From assembly GCA_046261875.1 (NCBI GenBank), contig JBHENW010000096.1:1-33208 (forward strand): a DNA stretch of 33,208 nucleotides, given 5' to 3'. A program made the position numbers and the translations under genes. Source of the DNA: JBHENW01 sp046261875 (GTDB lineage Bacteria; Acidobacteriota; Thermoanaerobaculia; UBA5066; Gp7-AA6). Positions 24,034-32,749 of this stretch are shown piece after piece. Each line of letters opens with the position of its first letter. Position 1 is the stretch's first letter. The notes under the pieces were generated by a model, which did not search any database, was not told the DNA's origin, and worked only from the letters and a program-made list of their open reading frames with translations.

Positions 24034-27000
24034 GGCTCACGCGGATCACGCGCGGCGCCCTGGTCGCCGCGGCCCTCCTCCTCTCAACGATTCGGGCGGG
24101 CGCCCAGGCCCCCGAGCTCTTCGGCCGGCCGATCGCATCCGTCGCTTACACGGCGAACGGTCCGGTCAACCCGGAAGAAGTCGCCGAGCTCATCGCGCTG
24201 AAAGCAGGCGAGACACTCACGGACACCGGCACCGGCACGACGATCCGCAACCTTTTCGCGACGGAGCAGTTCTCCGACGTCCTCATCGAGGCCGAACCGC
24301 AGCCGGACGGCTCGGTCACCGTCATCGTGCACCTCTTCCGCGCGTTCCGGGTCAACCCGCTCAAGTTCCACGACGGCGTCTCCCTCTCCCGCGAAGAAAT
24401 GCGCCGTTCCGTGCCGTTCTCGGAAGGCTCCGTCTTCCGGGCGGACGCGCTGGAGGAGGGCGCCGCGGCTTTGAAGCGCCGCGCGGCCTCGGAGGGTTAC
24501 ATCCAGGCGGAGGTCTTCCCGGAAGTCGAGTTCGACTGGGCGCGCTTCGAAGCGCGCGTGACCTACCGGATCGAGGCGGGACGGCCGGCGCGCGTTTCCC
24601 GCGTCCTTTTCGACGGGGAGACGACGCCGTTCCAGCCGGAGGAGCTGCTGCGCAAGGCGCGGCTCGATCCGGGCGACCGCTACCGCGAGTCCCGAGCCCG
24701 CCGGGACGCCGAGCGGATGACGGAGGCGCTGCACGACCGGGGCTACCTCGAGGGGCTGATCGAGCTCATCGCGGCCCAGCCGACGGAGCCGGACGGGGTG
24801 ATGCCCGTGTATCGAATCATCGTCGGGCCGGAAGTCGTCTTCGAGACGAACGGCGTATCTCCGCGCAAGGTGCGGCGCGAGCTGCACGCGCTGATCGAGG
24901 GGCAGAGATTCGACGAAGACATCGTGCTGCAGTACGTCGAGGAGGAGAAGCTCGAGCTCCAGGCGAAGGGCTACTACCGCGCGCAGGTGGATTACGAGCT
25001 GCAGCGGGCGCCGGGAAAGACCACGGTGACGGTCACGATCGACCGGGACGGCAAGTTTGCGGTCGAAGAGATCCGCATCACCGGCAACGAGTCGATCCCG
25101 GAAAAAGAGCTCCGGCGCCTCATGGTGACGCAGAAGAAGGGGTTGCCGTTTCTGCGGCGGGGGCGCCTCGTCGACGAGGTCCTTCGCGAGGATCGCAGCG
25201 CGATCCTCGGGTACTACCAGACACGCGGCTGGGTCAATGCGGAGGTCCCGGAGCCATCCGTCGTGGCGGGCACCTCCCCCGACCGCCTGATCGTCGGGAT
25301 CACGATCGAGGAAGGGCCGCGCGCCATCGTCTCTGCCCGGCGGGTGGAAGGGGCGGATCACGCGGATCCGGAGGAGCTCGACGATCTCTTCCTCGTCGTT
25401 CCGGGGGAGCCCTTCAACCCCAACGAGGTGCGGCAGGACGTCTCGCGCCTCCAGACGCATTACCGGGATCGGGGCTGGCGCGAAGCCGCCGTCGGGGCGG
25501 ACTGGACTCTCTCCGCCGACGGCACGGCCGCCGACGTCGTGTACAAGGTCGAAGAGGGATCCCAGTCCTTCTACGGCAAGACGATCGTCCGCGGAAACAC
25601 GGCGACGAGGACGAACCGGATCACGCGTCTCGTCACCTGGGAAGAGGGGGAGCCGCTCTCCGAGTCGGAGCTGCTCCAAACCCAACGGAACCTGTCGAGG
25701 ACCGGCGTCTTCCGGCGGGTCGTCATCGACCCGCAGCAGGCGGAGCCCGATACGCGGGTCCGCAACGTCGAGATCGAGGTGGAGGAGGGGCGCGCTCGCT
25801 CGCTGCTCTACGGCATCGGCTACCAGTACGCCCCGGACGCGCGCGAGAACCAGCACGACCCGTACCTGACGCTCGGCTATTCGCACAACAACCTGTTCGG
25901 CACGATGCGCAGCCTCGGCGCCGAGATCCAGGCCTCGACCTCGGGGCGGGGCCGCTTCCAGATCTCCTACCGCGAGCCGTTTCTGTTCGGCGAGGACGTC
26001 ACGCTCATCGGACTGGTTTTCGCCTCGCGCGAGCCCATCCAGGAGGTCGAGATCGAGCGCCTCGGGTTCGTCATGGAAGCGTCCCGCCTCTTCGGCCGCA
26101 ACCTGCGCACGGCCCTGCGATACGAGTACCAGCGGATCGAGCCGACCAACCCGGAGGACTTGAGCGACATCGAACGGGAGTTTCGGCGGTTCGACCGGCC
26201 GATCGAGCAATCCACCATCGGTCCCAACGCGTTCTACGACCGGCGCGACGACGTGATCGATCCGCACGAGGGGTTCTACCTGACGGCCGCGGCCAAGCAC
26301 GCCTTCCCGCTGCTCTCCGCGGAGGCGCGCTACACGAAGTTCTCCGGCCAGGGCGTCTACTTCCAGCCATTCGGGCGGAGCGTCTTCGCGGTCTCGGTGC
26401 GCACCGGGGGAATCTTCCCCTACGGAACGCGTGAGCGGGCCGTGCCGATCGCGGAACGATTCTTCGCGGGGGGGCGCTCGACAAACCGCGCCTTCGACCC
26501 GGATCTCCAGGGCATTCCCGGGCGGCCCGGCCGGTTCGATTCGCTGGCGGAGGCCACTGTGGACTATGACACGCGCGTGACGGCGACCGAGGACGGAGCG
26601 CCGGGCTCCTGCGCCGACAGCGAAGGATTCATCATGGACAACCCGGACCTCGTCAACTTCGACTGCGATTTCGGACCCCGGATCGTCGGCGGAAACGGCT
26701 TCCTCGCGCTCAATGCGGAGCTGCGGTTTCCCATCTTCGGGGCGGTGGGAGGGACTCTTTTCTGGGATGCCTCGCAAATCTGGCCGGACTTCGCCGACAT
26801 CCGGTTTTCCCTGGAGGGGGAGGAAGGGCTGCGGCAGGGCTACGGCGTGGGCCTGCGCTACATGTCTCCCATCGGCCCGATCCGCGTCGAGTACGCCTGG
26901 CCTCTGCGGCCGCGTACGATCCGTTTCGACGTCACGGAGACCGTGCGGGACGAGGAAGGAAACGTCTTCTCGGTCATTCGGGGGAGCGGGGAGACGCGGG

Positions 27001-27041
27001 AGTCGGGGAGGTTCCTGCTCTCGATCGGATATCCGTTCTAG
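24030..27041 (+). CDS. Omp85-family outer-membrane protein (BamA/TamA type)
   Basis: The 1003-residue product begins with a signal peptide (MRLTRITRGALVAAALLL, cleavage probably after AGAQA). Several POTRA domains cover about 30-570, for example KFAVEEIRITGNESIPEKEL and SFYGKTIVRGNTATRTNRIT. A 16-strand type beta barrel follows from about 590 to the end, with FFAGGRSTNRAF (the loop-6 region; the canonical VRGF is changed to NRAF but keeps Arg), GPIRVEYAWPLRP, and a terminal Phe in LLSIGYPF. It inserts outer-membrane proteins. The TTG at 24030 overlaps the stop of the TamB-like gene (TTGA). With about five POTRAs it is longer than E. coli BamA (810); a partner role with TamB is likely. Confidence 0.92.
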   Translation: MRLTRITRGALVAAALLLSTIRAGAQAPELFGRPIASVAYTANGPVNPEEVAELIALKAGETLTDTGTGTTIRNLFATEQFSDVLIEAEPQPDGSVTVIVHLFRAFRVNPLKFHDGVSLSREEMRRSVPFSEGSVFRADALEEGAAALKRRAASEGYIQAEVFPEVEFDWARFEARVTYRIEAGRPARVSRVLFDGETTPFQPEELLRKARLDPGDRYRESRARRDAERMTEALHDRGYLEGLIELIAAQPTEPDGVMPVYRIIVGPEVVFETNGVSPRKVRRELHALIEGQRFDEDIVLQYVEEEKLELQAKGYYRAQVDYELQRAPGKTTVTVTIDRDGKFAVEEIRITGNESIPEKELRRLMVTQKKGLPFLRRGRLVDEVLREDRSAILGYYQTRGWVNAEVPEPSVVAGTSPDRLIVGITIEEGPRAIVSARRVEGADHADPEELDDLFLVVPGEPFNPNEVRQDVSRLQTHYRDRGWREAAVGADWTLSADGTAADVVYKVEEGSQSFYGKTIVRGNTATRTNRITRLVTWEEGEPLSESELLQTQRNLSRTGVFRRVVIDPQQAEPDTRVRNVEIEVEEGRARSLLYGIGYQYAPDARENQHDPYLTLGYSHNNLFGTMRSLGAEIQASTSGRGRFQISYREPFLFGEDVTLIGLVFASREPIQEVEIERLGFVMEASRLFGRNLRTALRYEYQRIEPTNPEDLSDIEREFRRFDRPIEQSTIGPNAFYDRRDDVIDPHEGFYLTAAAKHAFPLLSAEARYTKFSGQGVYFQPFGRSVFAVSVRTGGIFPYGTRERAVPIAERFFAGGRSTNRAFDPDLQGIPGRPGRFDSLAEATVDYDTRVTATEDGAPGSCADSEGFIMDNPDLVNFDCDFGPRIVGGNGFLALNAELRFPIFGAVGGTLFWDASQIWPDFADIRFSLEGEEGLRQGYGVGLRYMSPIGPIRVEYAWPLRPRTIRFDVTETVRDEEGNVFSVIRGSGETRESGRFLLSIGYPF

Positions 27042-27045
27042 TGAC

Positions 27046-28287
27046 CTACCGAAACGTCCCCGGCGAAAAACTGTAGACCTGCGAGGGGCCCTGCATCTCC
27101 TCCGGCTGGAAGAGCGGCTCCTGGATCGAACGGCGGCCGAGCAGGCGCCCCCGCCACGTCAGGAACCCCGCGGCCCGGCCCGCGACCGCGCCCACGCGCC
27201 GCAGGGCGCGGAGATCGATTCCCGTCGCGGCGCGTCGCAGGGCGAGCAGCCGCGCCACGCTGCGGGGTCCCAGGCCCGGGACGCGGAGCAGGGTCTCCCG
27301 CGACGCGGTCGCCGCGTCGACCGGGAACTGCTCGGGATGGGCGAGCGCCCAGGTCAGCTTCGGGTCTCTTCCGAGCGGCAGATTCCCTCGCTCCGTGACG
27401 ACCAGCTCCTCGGGATGAAACTCGTACTGCCGGATCAGGTAATCGGCCTGGTAGAGGCGGTTCTCGCGCAGCGAGGGGGTCTCCGCCGCGTTCTCCAGCG
27501 GCGTGTCCTCGATGGGACGGAACGCCGCGAAGTGCGGGTGGTGCAGAGTCCCCTCCTTCCACAGGGCGTGCGCCATCGACAGGAAGTCGCGGTCGGTTTC
27601 CGCGCCGACGCCGACCATGAACTGCGCCGTTGCGCCGGCCGCGGCGGGGGCGCCGGGTGGTCTCGGGTCGTTCGGCAGCCGGCGGGGACCGACCGATCGC
27701 GACAATTTCTTCACGCGGCGCAAGAGGTCGATGCCCGCGTCGAGGTTTTTTTCCGGCGCGACCCGATCGAGGGTCGCCTGGCAGGCGGCTTCGAGGTTGT
27801 AGGAGACGCGCTCGCAGAGGAGAGCGAGCTGCTCGATCTGCTCCGGCTCCGCGCCCGAGACCGCCTTGGCATGCAGGTAACCGGCATAACGGTGCCGGAA
27901 GCGCAGGCGCTCGACGAGCTCGATCATGCGGTCCATCGCCCAGCGGGGGTTCTTCGGGATGCCGCTCGTGATGAAGAGGCCGTCGACCAAGCCCTTGCGG
28001 TGGGCCGTCATGAAGATCCGCGCGAGCTCCTCCGGCGCCAGCGCGTGGCGCGGCAGGTCCCGCCCGGCGCGCATCGGGCAGTAGTCGCATCGGTACGCGC
28101 ACGCGTTGGTCATGAGAATGCGAAAAAGCCGCGTCGCGCCGAAGCCGCGGTCGGCGAGGTCGCGCACGTTGAACGGGTCGAGCGGGTGCCGCGCCTTCCA
28201 CCCGTACCCGAAGCGTCCCGGCGTTCCCGCGCCGTCCTGGTCGCCGTCGGCCTGCCGCATCAGCTCCCAGGCTTTCTCCTCGCTCAT
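27046..28287 (-). CDS. Radical SAM protein of the DNA modification/repair type, with C-terminal HhH motif
   Basis: The 413-residue product carries the radical SAM cluster C63-X3-C67-X2-C70 in CAYRCDYCP, followed by LFITSGIPKNPRWAMD and YNLEAACQATLDRVAPEKNL. A helix-hairpin-helix with LLRVPGLGPRSVARLLALRR (near 330-350) suggests DNA binding. The architecture resembles the TIGR03916 family (putative DNA modification/repair radical SAM protein), usually encoded next to a partner gene and linked to uracil-DNA glycosylase-like proteins. No such partner is adjacent here. It ends 4 bases from the convergent Omp85 gene. The start at 28287 lies 6 bases after a -10 box. Confidence 0.82.
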   Translation of the reverse strand: MSEEKAWELMRQADGDQDGAGTPGRFGYGWKARHPLDPFNVRDLADRGFGATRLFRILMTNACAYRCDYCPMRAGRDLPRHALAPEELARIFMTAHRKGLVDGLFITSGIPKNPRWAMDRMIELVERLRFRHRYAGYLHAKAVSGAEPEQIEQLALLCERVSYNLEAACQATLDRVAPEKNLDAGIDLLRRVKKLSRSVGPRRLPNDPRPPGAPAAAGATAQFMVGVGAETDRDFLSMAHALWKEGTLHHPHFAAFRPIEDTPLENAAETPSLRENRLYQADYLIRQYEFHPEELVVTERGNLPLGRDPKLTWALAHPEQFPVDAATASRETLLRVPGLGPRSVARLLALRRAATGIDLRALRRVGAVAGRAAGFLTWRGRLLGRRSIQEPLFQPEEMQGPSQVYSFSPGTFR

Positions 28288-28293
28288 ACAGCG

Positions 28294-28322
28294 AGCCTAG
28301 GCGTAAAAAGGGCGTAAGTCAA
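28294..28322 (-). promoter_or_regulatory. Promoter for the radical SAM gene, leaderless spacing
   Basis: Read on the minus strand, TTGACT and TAGGCT are separated by 17 bases. The -10 box ends 6 bases before the ATG at 28287, so the predicted transcript would begin at or within a base or two of the start codon, without a Shine-Dalgarno sequence. Confidence 0.55.
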
Positions 28323-28345
28323 CAACAAGAAGCCGCCTGCCCGGG

Positions 28346-28362
28346 GCCGCCGTCGCGGCGGC
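28346..28362 (-). terminator. Hairpin after the GT2-fold gene
   Basis: GCCGCC (28346-28351) and GGCGGC (28357-28362) form a 6-bp stem with a 5-base loop, directly after the stop of the upstream minus-strand gene. On the minus strand a moderately T-rich stretch follows about 15 bases later, too far for a classic intrinsic terminator, so the role is uncertain. Confidence 0.35.
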
Positions 28363-28363
28363 G

Positions 28364-29734
28364 TCAGGTCTGGTCGGTTTCGAGTGCGCCGAGGCCGGCC
28401 GGCCGGCCGGCGAGGGTCCGTTCTTCGCGCGCGAGCGCCTTACCGAGATCTTCTTCGCTCTCCTCGGTGGATGCGGAAAGACCCGTGAAAGGCGCCTCGG
28501 ACAACGCGGCGCTCCAGTGGAGCGAGTGAAGCCCGGTGTCGCGCAGCGCGTGGATCAGCTTGAGCGTCCGGAACGCGTCGAACCATGCATGGAGGCGCCG
28601 GCCGAGCGTCACCGGGTCGTCGGTGACCGCCAGCGCCTCCCGCACGGCCTCGAAAGCTCCGAGCTTCGCAAGCGCCTCCTCGAGGAGGTCCGCGCGGAAG
28701 AACGGGTTGTCGCGGGGGATGAGTCCGAAGGCCTGCTCGAGCTTCCCGCCCGAGCGCGCCAGCGCCCCGAGCACGCGCAGCCACGCGGCGAGGTGCGCGA
28801 AGACCGCCGGGTGATAGAGCAGAGAGCGGCGGCGCGCGCGCGGTCCGTCGGCGACCATCTCGCCGAGCGCTTTGCCGGTGCTGACCGGCACGCGGTCGGA
28901 AACGCGCCCTTTCAGCCGCAGCGGCGTTCCGGCGAGTCGCGCGATCGTTCCGACCTTCGCGAGCTTGTTGAGAGCGTAAAAGTCTTCGAGCGCGTTCCTC
29001 CGGGGAAAGCCCCGCACGGCCGCGTAGGACACGTCGCGCACGGCGAGGCAGCTGCCCATGCTCTGGTAGGCGTAAGGTGAGCCGGCCCAGGCGAGCCCCA
29101 GCACGTAGTACCGCAGCGAGATTTCGTAGAGCCGGGCGGCGCGCGCCAGGCCTTCGTCCGGCTCGACGTCGTGCTCGAAGAAATAGAGGGCCGCGGCGGG
29201 CGGCGGTTCCTCGGCTTGGCCCGAGAGCTGCTCGAAGTAGTCCCGCGGGAGCCGGACGTCCGCGTCGGTGCAGTGGATCCAGGGGGAGGAGATTTGTCCC
29301 GAAGCGCGCAGATGCAGGATGAAGTCGCATCCGATCTTGCGCGCGAGCCCGACGCCCTGACCTTCGGGCAGATAGCGCCCCGGCAGGGCGCGATCGATCA
29401 CGACCAGCGTCCCGCGCGGAAGAGGCCGCACGGAGACCGCAGGGTTTCCGGAGAGGGCTGACTCGCGGCTCGGTGCCGTGGCGTCCAACCGCTCCCGCAC
29501 CCGAGCGTTCGCTTCGTGAACGAAAGTCGGGGAGTCGGCGCGCGCGTTGAGCACGAGGACGATCAGGACCTCCCCGCCGGCTCCCGCGGGAATCGAAGCG
29601 AGCGCTTCGAAGAGGGCATCCCCCTCGCCGTAGGCGGGAATCTCGAGGGCGTGCCCGAAAACGCCTTCGAGCCCGGCGGCCGCCGCAGCTTCCGGCTCGG
29701 CGTGCCGCGCGAGGTACTTCTCGATCGCCTTCAA
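28364..29734 (-). CDS. GT2-fold glycosyltransferase-like protein
   Basis: The 456-residue product has the GT-A opening ALEIPAYGEGDALFEALASI (about 29-48), then LPEGQGVGLARKIGCDFILH and the metal/nucleotide motif D157-A-D159 in HCTDADVRLPRDYF. A segment FPRRNALEDFYALNKLAK holds an ED typical of inverting GT2 enzymes. The last 200 residues are helical with no family I recognise, and there is no membrane segment. Its start overlaps the MiaE stop by 4 bases, so the two are coupled. A tRNA-linked or small-molecule sugar transfer is possible but unproven; an envelope role is equally open. Confidence 0.65.
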   Translation of the reverse strand: MKAIEKYLARHAEPEAAAAAGLEGVFGHALEIPAYGEGDALFEALASIPAGAGGEVLIVLVLNARADSPTFVHEANARVRERLDATAPSRESALSGNPAVSVRPLPRGTLVVIDRALPGRYLPEGQGVGLARKIGCDFILHLRASGQISSPWIHCTDADVRLPRDYFEQLSGQAEEPPPAAALYFFEHDVEPDEGLARAARLYEISLRYYVLGLAWAGSPYAYQSMGSCLAVRDVSYAAVRGFPRRNALEDFYALNKLAKVGTIARLAGTPLRLKGRVSDRVPVSTGKALGEMVADGPRARRRSLLYHPAVFAHLAAWLRVLGALARSGGKLEQAFGLIPRDNPFFRADLLEEALAKLGAFEAVREALAVTDDPVTLGRRLHAWFDAFRTLKLIHALRDTGLHSLHWSAALSEAPFTGLSASTEESEEDLGKALAREERTLAGRPAGLGALETDQT

Positions 29735-30351
29735 TAGACCGCCGCGCGCAGGGGAAGGCTCTGGACGATCTCCGCCTCCACGTCGAGGAGCTCCTCCAGC
29801 CTCGCGTGCACCGCCGCCGCGTCGAAGTAGTGCCGCGCCAGCCGGACGAAGAGCCCTCGGTGGCGCGCCTCGGATACGGTCAGCTCGCGATAGAGGTCCT
29901 GGAGCGGCCCGGGCGGGAGGGCGCCCGCTACGAGGCCGAAGCGCTCGCAGCCCCGGGCCTCCATGATGCCGCTGGCGAGGAGGCGATCGAGGAAGTAGGC
30001 CTCGGAGCCGCTGCGGAAGGCGGCGGCCAGCCGATGGGCGTAGGCGCTCTTGCTGTCCCGCCGAAGCGAGAGGCCCCGGGAGGCGATGTGGCGATAAACG
30101 CGAGCGAAGTGATCGAGCTCCTCGCAGGCCAGCTCGACCATGGCGTCGGCGAGCCGGCGGCGATCAGGGTAGTGGGCCAGCATGGAGAGCGCCGATCCCG
30201 AGGCCTTGCGCTCGCACGCGGCGTGATCGAGCAGGAACCCGTCGAAATCCGCGAGGACGGCCTCGAGCCATTCGGGCGGCGTCGAGCGCTTCAGCCGCGG
30301 GTGGAGAGAGACCCGAGGGGAAGAGACCGGGGAGGAGCGCGCCCGGGACAT
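29731..30351 (-). CDS. miaE: MiaE-type tRNA di-iron hydroxylase
   Basis: The 206-residue product is a ferritin-like four-helix protein with all six di-iron ligands in place: E47 (ACERKA), E78 and H81 (EELDHF), E131 (EARGCERF), and E161 and H164 (SEARHRGLF). This pattern is specific to MiaE, the oxygen-dependent hydroxylase of ms2i6A at tRNA position 37. Its substrate would require miaA and miaB elsewhere in the genome, which the window cannot show. It stands divergent to the deacylase gene (64-base gap), and its stop codon overlaps the GT2-fold gene start. Confidence 0.9.
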   Translation of the reverse strand: MSRARSSPVSSPRVSLHPRLKRSTPPEWLEAVLADFDGFLLDHAACERKASGSALSMLAHYPDRRRLADAMVELACEELDHFARVYRHIASRGLSLRRDSKSAYAHRLAAAFRSGSEAYFLDRLLASGIMEARGCERFGLVAGALPPGPLQDLYRELTVSEARHRGLFVRLARHYFDAAAVHARLEELLDVEAEIVQSLPLRAAVY

Positions 30352-30403
30352 CCGCGGGCGCGGAGGTTAGCACGGCGTCCGAAACGGACCGCCATCCGTC
30401 CCT

Positions 30404-30409
30404 TAAACT
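30404..30409 (+). promoter_or_regulatory. Possible -10 box before the D-aminoacylase gene
   Basis: TAAACT ends 6 bases before the GTG start at 30416, in the 64-base divergent gap. It matches the -10 consensus at 4 of 6 positions; no -35 box is evident. The spacing again suggests a leaderless mRNA. Confidence 0.35.
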
Positions 30410-30415
30410 TCCGGC

Positions 30416-32161
30416 GTGAGCATTTCGCGCGGCTCGCGCCTCCTGCTCAGGGGACTCCTGCTCATCGGCCTGCTCGCGGGGGCCTTCGGGCTCGCCGACG
30501 GCACCGTCGAGACCTATGACCTGCTGATCCGGGACGCGCGCATCGTCGACGGGACGGGGGCCGCTCCGTTTCCCGGCGACCTCGCCGTGCGCGACGGCCG
30601 AATCGCGGGCGTCGGGAAGCTCCGTCCGGAAGGCGCCGCGGCGGTGGTCCAGGGGCGCGGCCGGGTGCTGGCGCCCGGCTTCGTCGACGTGCACATGCAC
30701 GTCGAGGAGGGCCTGCCGGCGCGGCCCGACGCCGAGAACCTCGTCGCCGACGGCGTGACCTCCATCGTCACGGGCAACTGCGGCGGCTCCGAGCTCTCGC
30801 TCGGTCCGTGGTTCGGGCGCCTCGCTCAGAGCGGAACCGCCGTCAACGTCGCCAGCCTCATCGGGCACAACTCCATCCGACCGGCGGTCATGGGGCACGC
30901 GAACCGGCGGCCTTCGGCCCGCGAGCTGGCGGAGATGGAGCTCCTGATCCGGCGCGGGATGGCCGAAGGGGCGGCCGGATTCTCGACGGGGCTCATCTAC
31001 GTGCCCGGAATGTTCGCGCAACCGGCCGAGCTGGCCGCCCTCGCCCGGACGGCCGGCGCGCTCGGCGGGGTGTACGCCACGCACATGCGCAACGAGAACG
31101 ACCGCGTCCTGGAAGCGATCGACGAAGCCCTCTCCGTCGCCCGGTCCGCGGGGGTGCCACTTCAGATCTCGCACTTCAAGGTGACGAGCCCGCGTCTCTG
31201 GGGGTCGAGCGCGCGGATGCTCGAGAAGATCGAGTCAGCCCGCCGGGAAGGTCTCGACGTCACCCTGGATCAGTACCCGTACACTGCCTCCTCCGCCGCC
31301 CTCGACGTGCTCCTCCCGGACTGGGCGCTCGAGGGAGCCCGCGAAGGGGCGCGGCGCGCTCTGCAGGGGAGGCTGTGTACGGCGCGTCTCCGCCGCCGGA
31401 TCGCCCGGGACATGTACCGTCGCCTCCACGACGAGCTCGGCCGGAACAGCCTGGAGCACGCCGTGGTGGCGGGCGCGCGGTGGGCGCCGCAACTGGAAGG
31501 GCGCAGCGTACGCGAGATCAACCGCCTCGGCTGGAGCGGAAGACCTCCGCGTCCGGACACGCTGCGCGAGCAGATCGCGACGGTGCTCGCACTCTGCGAG
31601 ACCGGCGCGGCCACGGGGGAAGGACCTGGCATCTGCGCCGTCCAGATGAACTACCACAACATGTCGGAAGCAGACGTCGAGCGGATCCTGGCCTACCCCC
31701 TGACGATGGTGGCGCGCGACGGGGGAGTTCCCGGATTCGGCGCGGGCCAGCCCCACCCGAGGAGCTACGGCACGGCCGCTCGGGTCCTGAGCCGTTACGT
31801 CCGCGAGCGCGGCACGCTCCGGCTCGAGGAGGCGATCCGCAAGATGACATCTCTCCCGGCGCGCCGGTTCGGCCTGCGCGACCGGGGGATCCTCCGCGAA
31901 GGTTTCGCGGCCGACCTCGTCCTCTTCGATCCGAAGAAGATCTCCGACGAGTCCACGTTCACCGATCCGCACCATTTTTCGGCCGGGTTCGACGACGTGG
32001 TCGTCAACGGGGAGCTCGTCCGCCGGGACGGCCGGCCGACGGGGGCGCGGCCGGGCCGCCTCCTCTACGGGCCGGGGCTCCAGGAGGAGCGTCTCACCTC
32101 GTCCAGGTTCGATAGAGCGCTTCCACTTTCCGCGCGAGCTCCGCGAGTGTCCCGTCGTTGA
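30416..32161 (+). CDS. N-acyl-D-amino-acid deacylase (D-aminoacylase-like amidohydrolase)
   Basis: The 581-residue product begins with a signal-type hydrophobic stretch (LLLRGLLLIGLLAGAFGLA, about 9-27), so it is probably exported. The amidohydrolase barrel shows APGFVDVHMHVEEG with H93 and H95, zinc-binding C122 in VTGNCGGS, GFSTGLIYVPG, YATHMRNEND, ISHFK, and PHPRSYGTAARVL with MTSLPARRFGLRDRG near the end, which are hallmarks of the D-aminoacylase family. It would remove acyl groups from N-acyl-D-amino acids or dipeptide-like cell-wall fragments. The last 68 bases run antisense over the end of coaE. The residue after the HXH is not the usual Asp, which is worth noting but not disabling. 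Confidence 0.85.
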   Translation: MSISRGSRLLLRGLLLIGLLAGAFGLADGTVETYDLLIRDARIVDGTGAAPFPGDLAVRDGRIAGVGKLRPEGAAAVVQGRGRVLAPGFVDVHMHVEEGLPARPDAENLVADGVTSIVTGNCGGSELSLGPWFGRLAQSGTAVNVASLIGHNSIRPAVMGHANRRPSARELAEMELLIRRGMAEGAAGFSTGLIYVPGMFAQPAELAALARTAGALGGVYATHMRNENDRVLEAIDEALSVARSAGVPLQISHFKVTSPRLWGSSARMLEKIESARREGLDVTLDQYPYTASSAALDVLLPDWALEGAREGARRALQGRLCTARLRRRIARDMYRRLHDELGRNSLEHAVVAGARWAPQLEGRSVREINRLGWSGRPPRPDTLREQIATVLALCETGAATGEGPGICAVQMNYHNMSEADVERILAYPLTMVARDGGVPGFGAGQPHPRSYGTAARVLSRYVRERGTLRLEEAIRKMTSLPARRFGLRDRGILREGFAADLVLFDPKKISDESTFTDPHHFSAGFDDVVVNGELVRRDGRPTGARPGRLLYGPGLQEERLTSSRFDRALPLSARAPRVSRR

Positions 32162-32684
32162 CGATCGCGTCGTGGGCGTGGCGCGCGGCTTCGTCCGGGA
32201 GGATTTGAGCCGCCATCCTTCCGCGTGCGTCTTCGGGGTCGCCTCCTTTCGCCTTCCAGCGCGAGACGCGTTCCTCCATCGGCGCGGTGACCAGGAGGAT
32301 CCGGTCGTAATTCCCCTGGGTTCCCGCCTCCAGGATCTGCGAAGCCTCCGCGACGGCGACGTCGGCGCCCGAGGCTTCCGCCTCGTGGAATTTCTTCTGC
32401 AGCTCCGCGCGCACGAGCGGGTGCACGCGCTCCTCGAGGCGGCGGCGGCGTCCCGGATCGGAAAAGACGAGGGCCGCGACCCGCACCCGATCCACGCTGC
32501 CGTCGGGCTGGAGCGCCTCCTCCCCGAAGACGTCCCGGGCGGCTCGCGCCCCGTCCCCGCCGGCCCCGTAGAGGTTCCGGACGATCTCGTCCGCGTCGAA
32601 GACGCTCGCGCCGAGCTCGCGCAGGAGGCCGGCAACGGTGGTCTTCCCCGAGGCCAGCCCGCCCGTCAGTCCGATGCGCAACAT
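32094..32684 (-). CDS. coaE: Dephospho-CoA kinase
   Basis: CoaE catalyses the last step of coenzyme A synthesis, ATP-dependent phosphorylation of dephospho-CoA. The 196-residue product has the P-loop GLTGGLASGKT (5-15), VFDADEIVRNLY (the CoA-site Asp), and LEERVHPLVRAEL. The normal length is about 200. The ATG at 32684 is 6 bases from the sequence GAGAAT. The 3' end overlaps the deacylase gene by 68 bases in convergent orientation. Confidence 0.95.
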   Translation of the reverse strand: MLRIGLTGGLASGKTTVAGLLRELGASVFDADEIVRNLYGAGGDGARAARDVFGEEALQPDGSVDRVRVAALVFSDPGRRRRLEERVHPLVRAELQKKFHEAEASGADVAVAEASQILEAGTQGNYDRILLVTAPMEERVSRWKAKGGDPEDARGRMAAQILPDEAARHAHDAIVNDGTLAELARKVEALYRTWTR

Positions 32685-32690
32685 GGCGCG

Positions 32691-32719
32691 ATTCTCCGGC
32701 CGGGTGGAGGGACCCGCAA
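32691..32719 (-). promoter_or_regulatory. Possible coaE promoter
   Basis: On the minus strand, TTGCGG and GAGAAT are 17 bases apart, and GAGAAT ends 6 bases before the ATG. Neither box is strong (3 and 4 matches), but the geometry equals that seen before the radical SAM and Trm112-like genes. Confidence 0.3.
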
Positions 32720-32749
32720 GGAGGAGAGCGGTGGCTCCCCGGGAAATCG

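Noticed and set aside
24084..26777. Very long open frame on the minus strand inside the Omp85 gene
   Set aside because: The plus-strand protein has a signal peptide, POTRA and barrel motifs. The antisense frame has no recognisable motif and arises from GC-rich codon bias.
26713..28317. Plus-strand frame across the Omp85 end and the radical SAM gene
   Set aside because: Out of frame with Omp85 and antisense to a protein with a perfect CX3CX2C motif.
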